A stretch of 64,000 bases of DNA from Montifringilla adamsi (Eukaryota > Chordata > Aves > Passeriformes > Passeridae), in the NCBI GenBank assembly GCA_017590115.1, contig JAGGNK010006892.1:12563736-12627735 (forward strand), read 5' to 3'. Positions 35,896-49,000 of this stretch are shown piece by piece (position 1 is the first letter of the stretch; each line of letters starts with the position of its first letter). The position numbers and the translations under genes were made by a program. The notes beneath the pieces are model-generated. The model did no database searches. It saw nothing but the letters and a program-made list of their open reading frames with translations, and was not told the DNA's origin.

Positions 35896-38800
35896 TCTCA
35901 TGTCCCTCCAAGGCTAAAGGAGAGCTCTGTAGGGGTCTGGGGACATGGACACGAATAAATTTACACAGGGGTTTGGAAATAGCTTCTCCTGGCTAGGTTA
36001 GTAAGCATTGAAGCCATCTCTGACTTGCAAAGTCTTCTTTAAATGAGAAAAACCCAAAGTCTTCCCTTAGATCTCAGTCTTATTTTCATAATAAATTCTT
36101 GAACTGGGATAATCAACCCTCAAAGGAGTTCTCAAGCCAACAAATTTTCTTCAAAGATGTTTTGAGAAAGAAGGAAGCATGTGCTGTTCTTCTCTTTTCT
36201 AAACATGGCACCTCTCTAGGACACTCCAGCTCTTTGGGCTGGTGTGAAGGAGAACTGAAGCTGTCTTCTGCTCCAACTCTGCATGGAAATAGCTCAACTC
36301 TGTGACCTCCTTAATCATCAGTCTGGTCCCCATAAATTTAATGTATGTCCTATTTATATGGTCTTGTTTTCGTTTGTGTACTTTATCTGTCTTTTCAAAC
36401 TTTGCACATCCACACCACCTGTGTCAATGTAATGCTGGCTTTCAGATAGGTTATCTTGTGTCATTTTCAGCCCATGGGAGACTTCATTAGTGGAAAACTC
36501 AGTCTAGGTTAACTGCTGCAGCATATTTTGTCTTCTCTATTTCTCTGCAGTTCTGAGCAGACCAATGTGACAATCTTTATTTAAGAGGAGAAAATTCACA
36601 GTACAGCTGTCCTTGAACATTTGGTTAATTTTGCTCCCTCTTCGTCTCCTGTGGAAAGTGTTGGTTATTGACTCTTCCCTGCCCTTACAGTCTCTACATC
36701 AGGAGAGGTGGAAGCAGAGCTGTGCCTGCCCCTGACGAGCATTGATTCAGCATCCCCAGTATTCATTAGCACGAATGAGTAACCAAAGTTTCTTGATGGG
36801 ACAGAAGAACTGGTAATTTAGAAAATTTAGTCAATTTTGGACCTTGTAGAGGATTTGCAGATAAGGTCTGACAGGACACCAAAAATGGTATGATTTTTCA
36901 AAGTTGGCAGCAACTTGAGTGTACGGACTGTATTTGTGTCAGGCCTCCTAAGTGTTGTCCAAGAAGATGACAACACCTTCAGTCCTGAGTTCTTATCTGA
37001 AAGCTAGCTCTAATGCTATCTGTGATTTATTTTTTTTTTGGTTTATTTTGGTTTCAAAACTGATTGTGTTTTCACACAAGTAGCAGCTGCTGGTGTACTC
37101 AAGTTATGTGACAGTGTTTCAGCTTTCTTTTCACTGGTAAAAAATAAGTCTTAGCCTTTCAAGGTAACAGATGCAAGTTTAAAACTAATGTAGATAGAAG
37201 GTGAATAAAATGGTCAATTACTTACATACTCTTTGGGCCTATCAAACTGGAAGATTACATCAATGAGTTTCAGTTTATCCCCAATATTTTTATTCAGTCT
37301 TTGAGCATTTTTGTTCCATCCTCTTTATGCTGAACCTATGAGTGTTGTATCAAAAACTACGTCACTTATGTAAATAATTTTATGGGAATATTTCATCCTT
37401 GTACAGGGCCTATTCCATGGTTCTATAAAAAATGCTGGCTTTGAAACAGTAAGGAGAAATACTTAGTTACTTTTAAATACTTTGTTACTTTTCTGGAAAC
37501 TGTTTTCCTTTACTCCCAGAGGGTAGTATTTTGAGAAATGAGAAACTTGTAGGGCTGTTTAAGCTAGCAAGTCTTCTTATCCTTTCCAATTATGCAAGCA
37601 GAAGGGGGATTTCGTTGCCATCGTTATATCTTTGGAGGAAAGAAAGGGCACACAGAAAATGAAGAGTTAACATCCAGATTCTCGGTACTGTAGATAAAAA
37701 TGAACTCAACAATCCATTAATCAAAGAGCTCTGATTCCACATTTGAAGGAAATCAGCCTTCCTCCCTAGCAATTACCCTGAAAGTGACACAGTGACATTT
37801 TCTTCCAGCATTTACAATCCTCCATTACTGTGTAATACATACAGTGTGGGGCTGGATTTGCTTATCATCAAACATTCCAGCAGGAAGAGTGTCATCTTCC
37901 ATGCTGACACAGTTCCCTGTGTTTTGAGGCATTCAGAGGCTATCTTTTCTTTTGAGGTCCTAATCATGGGCTAAATATGGGAATATTCTCTCATGGTTAT
38001 TTTCTAAATGTTCCAAAACAAGCATAAATAAATGCATCTTCTGGACCAAACATCACATCTTACACATTTCGTGATCTGAAAAAAGAAAGCCATAGCAGAC
38101 ATTCCTGGGGTCTGCAGTGCAAGGTTTAAAAACTAAAATTAAAATAAACCACTAAATATTTTCACATCAATTTCTTACTCTTATATCAAGTACTAAAGTT
38201 TTAAGAAGTACTGCCAAACTCTGTGAACATTTGAAAACAAGAATTCTGCTTTCAAATCAAATTACAGCTAAAAATTTCATGAGCTTTGATGACAGTTCCA
38301 CTGCAACAGTAGCTGCTTCCAGTTTGGTGTTATAAGAGCTACTCACTAAATTGTGTTGCTGTTCACAAACCCAAAGTTCATCAGTAATTTTCCTCAAGTT
38401 CCCTCATCTCTTCACGAAACATGAATGTCAGTAAGATAGCTAATCGTTTCACCAGTCCTCACACATTTTTGTACTCAACAGCAACACCTGAGTTATTTTC
38501 CACATAGCTTCATGTAGGGTAGAAAAGCAGGAAGAGAGAGAAAAATGAGAAAACATTTATTGATGGTGTGTGCACAACACCAACACTCTCTGAGTTACTT
38601 TCCAGTCATCCAGTGAAGGAGAAACAACTTTCCAAGTCTTTATCTAGACTTGCAAGAGCTGCTCATTCCTGCACCTCACTCTGCTATGCATTCTCCCTGA
38701 GATGACCTCTATTACACCCTCTCCTGCCCACTCTTCCAATCTCATTTAAAAGCTATTTAGCCATGTCTCTGCCTAGTTACTCCAGTCTCCTTCCATTATC

Positions 38801-41800
38801 TGCAGCTACATGACTTCTGCTGCCCCTCTGGGCTGCTTGCCTGAAAGGCAAGCTAATGAAATAAGTAGTTTTTAAGGGTCAGCAAACATTTTTTGTCATA
38901 ATTATACAATTTATTTAATGGAAGTTGATGAATCCATCTATACATTGAGCAGCCCCTGCAAGGTTTTGTAGGGAAAATACCTTCTTTCAACAAAATGTTA
39001 ATTAGTGGCACTTCTATCAAGCATTAGAACTACATTTGCCCAGTCTACCCTACATGTTATAGTCAGTGAAAGCAGTGTTTGTTCTTAGACTTTTTCATAT
39101 TGTTCCTGCTTTCAACCTATTGTAAAAAACTCCCCATCACATTCTCTGTTTTTTTGCATCTGTGTATTGATTGCTATTCTGTTATGACATTATCTACTTT
39201 TACTTACTGGCACTATGTGTCTGCCAGCAAAAAATGACACAGTGCTCATCTAAAATTTTACTTGCAATCTGGATTAATGAAAATTCTACCATCAAAACTC
39301 ACTGAAAATTATTTTCAAGAATGCCTTTTATATCTTGGGTCCCCAGTTTAGGACTATTTGCAATTAAATGTCTATGGTGTAGCTCCTACTGTGTCTGCTT
39401 GCCTTGTACTGACAGGTGTGTTCAGGTTGGGCAGCTGGAAAACGAGACTGCTTTTCATCTGCTTCCACTTCAGCATCTGTAAGTTGAACTTCTTGGTCGG
39501 AAAATGCTGCTCTAGGAAAAACACAGGTACCTACAGGAATAGGCATATAATAAACTGTACTCTTGTACTGCTTGGTCTTTCTCCAGCTATGGTGGTGATG
39601 TTGCAGCTGCACCAGTAAAATGAATTGGGGTAGAATGTGGGTGTGTGCACTAACCTGCTGTCATCCATATGACTTAATTACTACTGCAGTACCTGAAATT
39701 CTTTTTTGCATTTACGGAAAGAAGAGGGAATAGTGACTGGTAGGAAATTGATAGGGAGAGAAGGCATGAAATATGACAATACAGCAATGCATGACTTTAT
39801 TAAATGTGTAAGGACAGCTACAAGGTTTTCTTTTCTCTAAAGGCCTTAAGCACTTCTAAATAATAGACGAAAATAAAATAATTTTTAGAAGAAGCATTAG
39901 ATACGTCATCTATCTCTCTGTATATGTAGATATTTACAATGAATAGTCCTCAGATTCTTTTTTGCAGATTTGTCAGCAGTTTTTAACAGTTGATAGAAGT
40001 GCACTGGAGTTCTGTGCTTTGAAGATAGTCTGAAAATAAAAGTTGTATTTTTCATGTTTTGCCTTTTAAGTAGAAGAAATTGCTCTTAGCTTCCTGAGTT
40101 CTTATCTGTGTTTTAGGGTCTTAGCTGCCACATCTCTGCTGTTTTGCAAAAATTATTTTAACAGCTGGACCCAAGATATCACTGGAGTTGCCTCTTTTAG
40201 AGGAGATATCCCACTCTCTTCTCCTAGGGCTGCCGATACCTGTTACCCAGTTGCCAGCGTCACTTGCCAGAGTGCCAGTGATCAGGGTCAGGGAAAAAAG
40301 CAAGCTTAATTTGTTGCCTCTTTGAGTAGATAGCTGAAAGAGAGTAGGAAACAGCCCACGTCCTTGAAGTGCAACTTCCTCACTACAAAGTGTGCAAAAA
40401 GCTTAGTGTTTTCACACCAGCCAATGTGTCGATTGCAGGCACTCAAAGCTAAATGAGATGAATCCCAGCATGACTGATTTGTGGCTCTGCTATAGTTAGC
40501 TGTCAACAGAGGCCCAAGTATTTTGTCTCAAAATACTTTCCTTATGCCAAGATCAGGAAATGTACTACATTCTGCCAATGTTCAAAATTAATTTTTCTTC
40601 TGGGAAATTTGAGTATATTAGATGCTAACCAGCTAAATTGTTTTTTTCCTCTCTTTGAAAGTTCCCATGAAATCTGGAGCTGCCTAGATTTTACACTAAT
40701 TCTAGCACCTGAGACATTCCTTCCTGTGAAGTCAAATTAGATGTTGTTTATAATTCATCACTGTCTTTCTGAAGATGGATTCTCATAAACATTTGATGGT
40801 GGTCTTGGAAGTCACCAGGTATATATGACTAGAATAACAGGAGTAAAGAAATCAGGCTTCTGAAATCTCTTAGCAGGATTATCTTTATCTAAAATAAAAG
40901 CAAACTTTGAAGAAGTAAGGGATAAGATTCCCAGTACTTCTGGGCAAGAACTATGCTTTTTTACCATTCCTGTGAGATTAGAACATCATTGTAAAAGTTT
41001 TGGTTCTTTTATCATGGTAGGCAGTCAGGATCTAATGGGAGATCCAGGATTGTGTTTGACACCATTCAAGTACATAACCAGAAAAGATTCACAGAGATTA
41101 AGCTGCCTGTCACTTAGTATATTTTAGGCATAATTATGTTGACATATAAGACTGCACCATAGATTTTTAAATATGATTAATTTAATAGGTTGCCTTGTGA
41201 CATTTGTATGTTGTTTGGGAAGGTATTATCCCCCTGTTTTAGTGAGCTGGCCAGCCAGTCTTTCTACCCTTGAATGCTTCTTATTGTGACCTTTGAAAAT
41301 CTGCAATCAGGGCTGTAATTGGAGATGATCACTTGGCAGGGAGCAAGAGGGGTACTGATGAAATGCTAGAGGATTTAAGGTCAAAGAGAATAACCAGTTT
41401 CTTCCAAAAGTGGAAAGAGAGGAAATGCATAGATCTATAGGCCAGTTATGCAATTAATAGATACAAAGAGAAAAGAGCCTGAATACTTAACATTAGTTGT
41501 TAAATAAAACCATACAAAACTGCTATAATTGTTGTTCAGATAAAAATTCTACTCAGTGATGGGGACATAATGACAATTTCCATTACATGTGAAAGGTCAG
41601 TAATAGCAACCAAGGGCCAATTTCCACAGTGCTCTAAATTTATCATTGCCCTTTTTGTTCCTGCAATACAATGAATTTTGCATAATAAATCTGCTAATTT
41701 AGACCCCATTAGGATGAAACACAGCTTTGGTTAGAATAATAGAAGGGGATATTTAGATTTGATTACCACCTTTTAGAGTCACTGCAAACTGCTAGGTATC

Positions 41801-42774
41801 CATTTAACCTGAGAGAGGGTAAAAGCCATTTATTTGTCTGTTCAGTGGGTTAGAAACAAAGCCACTGTATTGGGATTGATACACTCAGATTCAGAGAAGG
41901 CTTGCAGAGGATTCTCCAGGAGATAACTTCAAATTCAGCAATGTTTGCTATCCTTTGGAACAAACCTAGGAAGAAAAAAAACAAAATAAAAATCCCATTC
42001 ATTGATCAGAGCACTGAAATGGAAAATATTTTCCAAGAAGTTAAATTAGGGGGTTAGAGGTTAAATGAAATACATTATAAAACTGGGACCTGGTCTTGCT
42101 TTTTCCAAGAATCTAACAAGCTAAGGGCATTACTGAGGATAAATGTACTGAAACTGTCCCCTTCCCTGTTGTCAAGTTGCTGTCATACAACAGCAGCCAA
42201 AATCCAATTTAATGAGCTTATGAGAGAAAACTAACCCTTATCTAATTTTTTTTTTATTTGGACACTCTTCTGCCTCCCCCCATTCATTTCTGGATGTCTT
42301 TCAAGTTTCTGACTCACTTTGTTATCTGTGGCACAGTAACTATCATGAGAACATCTTTTTGGGGCTTAATATCATCAGGAATGTTGATGTGACATTTGGA
42401 GTTTTTTTCAGACCATCCAATCTACTATGATTAATAGTCTTGCAATTGCCTTTATTCAGGATTTTTTTCCCCTGGGTTTTTTGTTTAGTTTGCTTGGTTT
42501 TTTCTTTTAAATAGAAAGTACTCCTTCAACTAATATAAGCCCCAGACATATAAGTGTTTCCACCCTGATGCCTGATGTTATTCCTCCTCAGGTGCAGTTC
42601 TTGTAATTTCCCTTTGTTGAACTTCTTGAGGACTCATATATTGAGGAACGTGGTTTTCAAATCAGCAGGTCCTGCACCTTGTGCAAAATGGGGTATAGAA
42701 GTATCCCAAAACCTGCTTAGGAAAGCAAGTGGCTGCTGAGCAACAGTGAACATAGTTTATCCAGTTTATGAACT
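35896..42774. other. Unique non-coding DNA
   Basis: No gene or repeat family is recognised. A pyrimidine-rich stretch lies at about 38,640-38,840, ending in an 8-bp hairpin (GCTTGCCT/AGGCAAGC, 38,835-38,853). The 800 bp at 41,100-41,900 have an even composition without simple repeats and many ATTA/TAAT cores, a candidate conserved non-coding element. Open frames are 86 codons or shorter. Confidence 0.6.
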
Positions 42775-43325
42775 GGACTATCTCTGGAGAGTCAGGGATG
42801 TTCAGAGGGAGGATATGGCCACCCAAGACTTGGGCCATAGGGAGTGTCTGGTGCTTCTGAGACTGGGAATAATGGTGTCCTACCTGCTAGAAACACACTG
42901 TGGTTGAGGAGCTGACTTGCCACCTGAAGCAGCTGCCAGAGGAGGTGAGCTGGTTTAGCTGCATCCAGGAGGATTAACAGGATCTGTACAGAGGCCCTAG
43001 AGAGGTAAGAGACTGAACCTGCATCACACCAAAGGAGGGATGGCCAGAAGCTGAAAAGGTTCAGGAGTGGGTGACAGAGATGGAGGAGGTTGGAGATATG
43101 AGACTTGGAAGCAGAGGAAGGTTCCTACTCCATGAGCAGACTGGCAAGGACAGGTTCAGCACCCTGGGAAGTGACGGAGAGAACCAACTTCATCATGGGG
43201 GGCTTCAGATTTGGCCAAACTTGAACCAAGCATTTGTACTGTGAAGAAGCAACAGGTGAGAGTGGTTGCAGATTTCCCTTTGAGGAGGACAGAAACATTC
43301 ACCTACCATCCACATATATGTGATC
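42775..43325 (+). mobile_element. CR1 LINE internal fragment from the ORF1 region
   Basis: The sequence GAGGAGCTGACTTGCCACCT (from 42,906) through GAGGAGGTGAGCTGGTTTAG and TGCATCCAGGAGGATT corresponds to the leucine- and glutamate-rich, probably coiled-coil part of CR1 ORF1; one frame reads EELTCHLKQLPEEVS. Further on, GAGGCCCTAGAGAGG (about 42,992) and a charged low-complexity part lead to a frame at 43,253-43,294 reading QVRVVADFPLRRTE. This is a decayed match to the VVGDSLLRG-type first block of the SGNH/GDSL-like esterase domain reported in avian CR1 ORF1 proteins. The catalytic serine position is now Phe, and indels and stops break the frame, so it is not functional. The 3' part of the element is missing. 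Both boundaries are estimates, and the identification is from remembered family structure. Confidence 0.6.
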
Positions 43326-45811
43326 TATGGGTGATCAACCCAATACAACAAAACCTCTGATCAGCAGAGGAGCAAGAATTTCCATTGAAGAATTTTAGAG
43401 GAAACAGGCAGCAGTGATGTCTTAGGCACTTAAGCAGGCTAGGGCCTGTGTTTGTAGACTGTTCTGTTGGAGTAAGGAATCTGTATTTTACTGAGATGAG
43501 TTTCATGCAGCTAGTATCCATTTAAATGCCCAGCAGCACTGGTCATGGTATGCTATCCTTCAGATGCCTCTTTCCCATGTATCATCAAAGTAAGTGGTCA
43601 TGCCTGTGGTGTGGGTTGTGCAGCCACACCTCCTGAAAGGAGCTGTGGGCTTCTCCAACACACAAACGAAAAGATGCCCTCATAATCAGAAGGCTGTATG
43701 CTAAAGGTCGTGTCATGTCCTCTTTCTTGGCTCTCCAGTGCACATCAGACAAATCTCACAAAACAACACAATGTATTTCTTGGATTTTTAGAGCTAAGGA
43801 ATGTGACTTCGTTATCAGTGCAGCCACAAACAGAATGTACAAAAGCCTGGGAACATCTTGGAGAAATTAATTTATCAATGGAATATTGAAATCATAACAG
43901 TTCCCAAGGGAGTACCAGTCAACATTGAAGACTTTCTACTGTGATTAGTTGGTAATGAGGATGGAGTTTAAGCTTTTGCTCTTCCATCCAAAGTGCACAG
44001 CCCTTTTAAAAAAATTGGTCTTCATATATGTCACAGGAGTATTTTCTTTAACTTAACTTTTTTTAACTTTCCAATCTTTCTTGGAATGCTGCACATTGCA
44101 TAGTTTCTCTGTAACAGTGTTAGCTTTGTTTACTTGAAATTGATAAGGAAAATTGTTCAGATGGTTTATCCCTTCCATGCAAATACCTTTCACAGGATGA
44201 CGCTAAGTAGTAAAAACTGATTGATTCCTCTTTCACCCTGTCTGGATAGGGTATTCCTCTTCGACCTTATTCAGATTTCTGTGAAGTGACTGGAAAGAAT
44301 CCCATAATTTTTCAGGGCACCTGGGCTCTTAAAAGAACTATAACGAAAGGGAACCATTCTCAGACTTCTGTTCTTACAGCAAATGCTGAGACAGATTTTT
44401 GTGAATGCTGAACACACTGTGCAGAGTCTGTGAGTCTCTTCGAGTCCATTGCTATTTATAATAGTTGTTAATTATACTCCATTTTTCTCCCTGAAGGTCC
44501 CAAAGACATTGCAAATATCTGGTTGAACAGCAATCCCTAAATCAGTGATTGTTTCAATCCAGCTGCTTCCAAACTGAGGCATGACAACTGCTTGGTGCTT
44601 GGAGGCAGGGAAAATGATGGCGTCTTTAATGCTCAGACCTGCTGCTGTCTCCTGTGCATTTTGAAAAATCTGCAATATATTTTCCAGGATTCCATATATC
44701 AGATACTTCAGCTGGAAGAGCATTTCTTAAAATCAAAGTGTTCACAAATCATAGAAGAATGACCGAAGTCTATAAAGAACCTGAAATAAGGCACCTGCCT
44801 ATGGGCAGCAAATTCATGACTGGTTATCTGTTCACCTGGGACATTCTGGTGAGAAAGCACTGACCCTGAAGTATGCACCCAGATGGACCTGCCTTTCCTT
44901 GTTGGGGTGGCCTTGCATGCACCACTAAAACTGTGATCTTTTACATGACTCAGGATCCTTCCCACTAACTCTTACATTTGTCTTAGAGTCCTTGGTTGAG
45001 GTCTTGCTTTTTGAAAGCTCTCTTGTGTTGCTTTCAAGTGTTCCAGTAACAAAAGCCATCCCACTGTAGCATTGTCCCAGTAATTTATTACACTGCCTCT
45101 TACAAGGCACAGCTCATTCTTGCACTAAATTTTGTTAATGTCTTCCTTCAGCCATGAGTGCACAGAGTATGCAATTCTGAGACACTGCGTTTATGTGCAT
45201 AAATCTGCTCCAATAATAAACTTTTTGTATCTGGCTTGCTCCATCTAGGGAAGATATTACAAATCTGTTCTTTTTTGTTCTAATTTATAATGTGTTCTTG
45301 GAGTCCTGGTGTTAAATTAATTTAACACTTTAAAAAAAGTCTTTCCTAGCAAATGTGATTTTTCTAGACCTTTTCTAGACCTAGTCTTTTGTCCATGACT
45401 AAAATTCCTTCCTTTCCTAACATATTTGAGCAGATTTATAGCAACTTTGCTATGTGTTTATAAGTAAATTGACGAGAGTCTGGCCTTGGTCTCAAACACA
45501 TTGCATGACCATGTGTGCTGTTAAATATTTAGCACTCTCCATGGCATGAGTTTGGCTTGAACAAATTCATTCCCTGCCAACCCCCCTCAAAAAAAAAAAA
45601 TCAGGGAATATTGATATTTCAGAAATCTGAGGGTAGGCAGGAGTGGAATGCCCGCAGTGCATATTTGTTTTCAAAGTCCCTGAGATGCACTCAGTGAGGC
45701 CTCCCTAGCTGGGTGTGCGGTGTCAGCTCTGTGAGGGCAGGCAATGCCTTGTTGTTTTATTTACAGCATATAAACACAGCTTCTATGGAAGCCTAAGTAG
45801 GCATTATGGAA
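43326..45811. other. Unique non-coding DNA
   Basis: No gene is recognised. It contains a 20-bp perfect palindrome at 45,309-45,328 and an A12 run at 45,589-45,600. An 83-codon minus-strand frame (44,723-44,472) has a mixed, protein-like composition but no family I recognise. Confidence 0.6.
45309..45328. repeat. 20-bp perfect palindrome
   Basis: GTGTTAAATTAATTTAACAC equals its own reverse complement across all 20 bases. Its core TTAATTAA-like symmetry could be a dimeric homeodomain site or a chance product of AT-rich DNA. Confidence 0.95.
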
Positions 45812-46015
45812 GAAGTCATTAGGAAGAAATTCTTCACTGTGGAGGCACTGGAGGAGGTTGCCCAGAGAAGCCATGGATGGCCCATTCCTGGAAGTGTCCA
45901 AACCCGGTTGGGTGGGGCTTTGAGTGGAAATTGTCCATGCCCATGGTGGGAAGGGTTGAACTAGAGAGATAATTAAGGTCCCTTCCAACCCAAACCCTTC
46001 TACGGTTCTACGATT
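45812..46015 (+). mobile_element. CR1 LINE 3' end, 5'-truncated
   Basis: From TTAGGAAGAAATTCTTCACT it runs through GGTTGCCCAGAGAAGCCATG, CCATTCCTGGAAGTGTCC, GGTGGGGCTTTGAG, CCATGCCCATGGTGGGAAGG and AGGTCCCTTCCAACCCAAAC to TTCTACGGTTCTACGATTA, the CR1 3' UTR in order, ending in two degenerate copies of the terminal octamer repeat. It holds only the last 200 bp of the element, with no coding capacity. Divergence looks moderate. Confidence 0.95.
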
Positions 46016-49000
46016 ATGGCAGATGACAGATGTGTATTAATGAAACTCTTAGGCTTGCTCAGGAGGAAGGGGAAGCCCCTGACATCCTCAAGGGGCTGGG
46101 TATCTGCAGCCCATCCAGAAGATGGGGAACACCTGGCTGGAGCTGTTGGATGGCTGGTACAAAGCTGTAGATGTATGGATTATTTGTCCACTGAATGAGC
46201 AGTTGTCATATGCCTAGAGGACAGATCCAGCTCCCTCCCTGTGTGATCAGAGCGTTTCACATATCTTCTGTGGCTGGGGAATCCCAGCTGTGCACGCAGT
46301 AGCCACAGGGACGCGTGCGAATCTTGCCATCTATAATGCGTGTTGACAGGATGAGTCAAAACATCCATTCTGTTTCAGGGCTGTGTTTTATATATAACAC
46401 CCCATCAGCTGTGTGCAGGAGACATATCCACTGAGGTATGTTGGTGCCTCACCATTTTTAGCAGCCAGACTCCCCCAGTTTCACAGGGAATAGATATCTA
46501 AATGCCTTTGTAGTATGAGTAAAAAGGTCTGGAGGGAAAGTGGCTAATATTTTAAAACTCTTCCTACTCTCTCTTTGTTCTTTCTCTCCTTATTTCTGTT
46601 GCATTCTTCTTACATTACACAACATTATTTTTTTCTGAATTTGAATGAGTATATACATTCTGTTACTGTTTTATAATATTATTGCTATAGAGATTATTTT
46701 GGCAAATAAAATTGTCCCCTACATACATGATGAAAATATAGCACATTTTAGAATTCATCTGAGTCAGATTTAATTTCTTGACAAGTTGTACATTAAAAAA
46801 AAAGTTATTTCGTAAAAATTAAACATAGTGCTTATTCAATCATCTGTTGCAATCATCTGCTGCTGACATACTATTTTGATTTATCATCCCAAGCCTGACA
46901 GGACCTCATCCTGTCCCCAGAGAAGTCAGCTGCAATTTTATTATTCTCTTCACTCAAAGTGGGATAGAATCTTCATTTAACTTACTACCCAAGGTGAATT
47001 ATAATGTAATCTTCTTTCACTACTCCGTGGTTAAGTGTTTGTAGATTCTACAGCAATGGTATTGTCATTTTGGAATTTTTCACAAGTTCTCTTCAAACGT
47101 AGCATCCCTGTCACAAACATTTTTGCAATTGCCTGTAGGTTAATCATATCTTAACATTCACAAGATGTAGTGCTTAAGTACAAATATTTTGAAGCATTCT
47201 GAGTTACAGCCACTGATCTCCTTAAAATGTTGCTTATTTGGCACATCAGCCACCAGATTAATTTATTTATTTGTTTAATTAATTTAAAACATTTAATTAA
47301 TGTTTCTTGAATAGGTATAGTTGGTTTACACTACTTTTTCCTGAAGTATATTATCTTTTCTATGCTTATATCAAATAAACCAACTACATATGACATTGTA
47401 ATAGGAGTTTCTAGCTGCTGCCTTAAAAATCTGTTTCTAATATCTATATAAACTGCAATATTTTCCATAAATCCTATTATTGCTGGCTGCACTCTAAAAT
47501 TAGAAATGAAAACCTTGTGCTTGCAAGTGCAACCTGTTCAAATATTTCAGTTAAGACACTTCAAGACTAGATGCTGATTTTCCTAATAAAACAGCAGCAG
47601 GACGTTTTCTACTTATATATTTTTTTTAAAAACTCTCATTCACATGCACGTATGGTCTTTCTATACCAAGAAGGATTCTTTTTGAAACAAATGAAGCAGT
47701 GCTTCAACTGTCCTTTGTATGTATGAAATACAACCATGTTACAGACATAAATACACACCACCCCTGCCTAAACAGATGTGATAATTTGATGCCCACATAA
47801 ACGTTTTTATTTTGACAGCTGTACATCATATTTTTCCAAGAAGCACAAATGTTTGGTATTTCCTGCCTTCTAAGACAGCTTTTTGAGGAAACAGGCACTT
47901 TTAATCACAAATATAGTTTCAGCCATGAATTCTTTACAGCTAGAGGAGCTTGACCATTCACGGAAATATTTATGCAAGTGACCAAGTTAACAGTGAAGAG
48001 GCAAATTTCAAAGCACTGTGCCTAGATAAAATCAAAGATAAGTATAAAAGAAATGAACACATTAAAGAACTTCTATGGCCCTTAAGATATTAAAAATTAC
48101 TCAGACATCAGTATTTCATACCTTCCTACAGCTGGAAAAATGAAGTTGACGGCTCTGTATAAATTAATGGTTATTCAAGAAGTTATTGCAAAGTACACAC
48201 AGACACTGGTTGTGGTTAATGCTGTGAAGTCTAAGGGTATGTGGCTAAAGCTGATGTGGTCTCAAGTAAAATTCTGTGTATCAGTCCTAGGGCAGATAAC
48301 ACTAATAATTTTCATCAAGTGGTTACGACCAAATTATGGATCTCATCTTGAATGACAGGACCTGAATTCAGCAGGTTGCTTATAGTATTTGTAAAATCCT
48401 TGGAAAGGAGATATCCTGCAACAAAGCAGATGCATCCCAGACAGGAGAGGGAGAGTCATTATCTAACAGTGTGGTTTGTGGATCCCATGGAACCTGCTCA
48501 GTAACTGCATTTATCATCCTTAACCAGATATTCCATCTGCATTTCCAACTCCCTGACCTCTCCCTGGGCAAACTGTATCCATAAGTAACTGAAAATTAAA
48601 TTGAAAAGAACCCAAACGAAAGTAAAAATCATTATGATTTCTGAGTATGTTGACAAATCCAGACAAAGGTCACTGGGCAGAGGAAGGAGCAACTTTTTCC
48701 TTCTATACAAGTCCTTGATCCCTATGTGGCCTCTATTGAAAAAAGAAAGGAGAGTTTTGTTTACTTTTCCAAGCAAGCCCTTTAAAATAAATCTTTTGGA
48801 AAAAAAAAAATAAAAAACAAAACCAAAGGAAACTGGCCTGTTCCTCTTACTTAGAAGCCTGCTTCTGTTCACTGAATGTGAAGAGAAGACTGATGATTGG
48901 AAGTCTCTGAACCTCAAAGGTAAGGCATCTACATCTTCACAGAGCACGAAATTAAAGTGTGACATTTTCATAGATTGTTGGAGATGCTACATGTTTAATT

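Noticed and set aside
48498..48971. Longest open frame in the window, 157 codons, minus strand
   Set aside because: Phe-rich run and AT-driven composition, no recognisable domain, and its antisense holds another frame. At this GC content frames of this size are expected roughly by chance.
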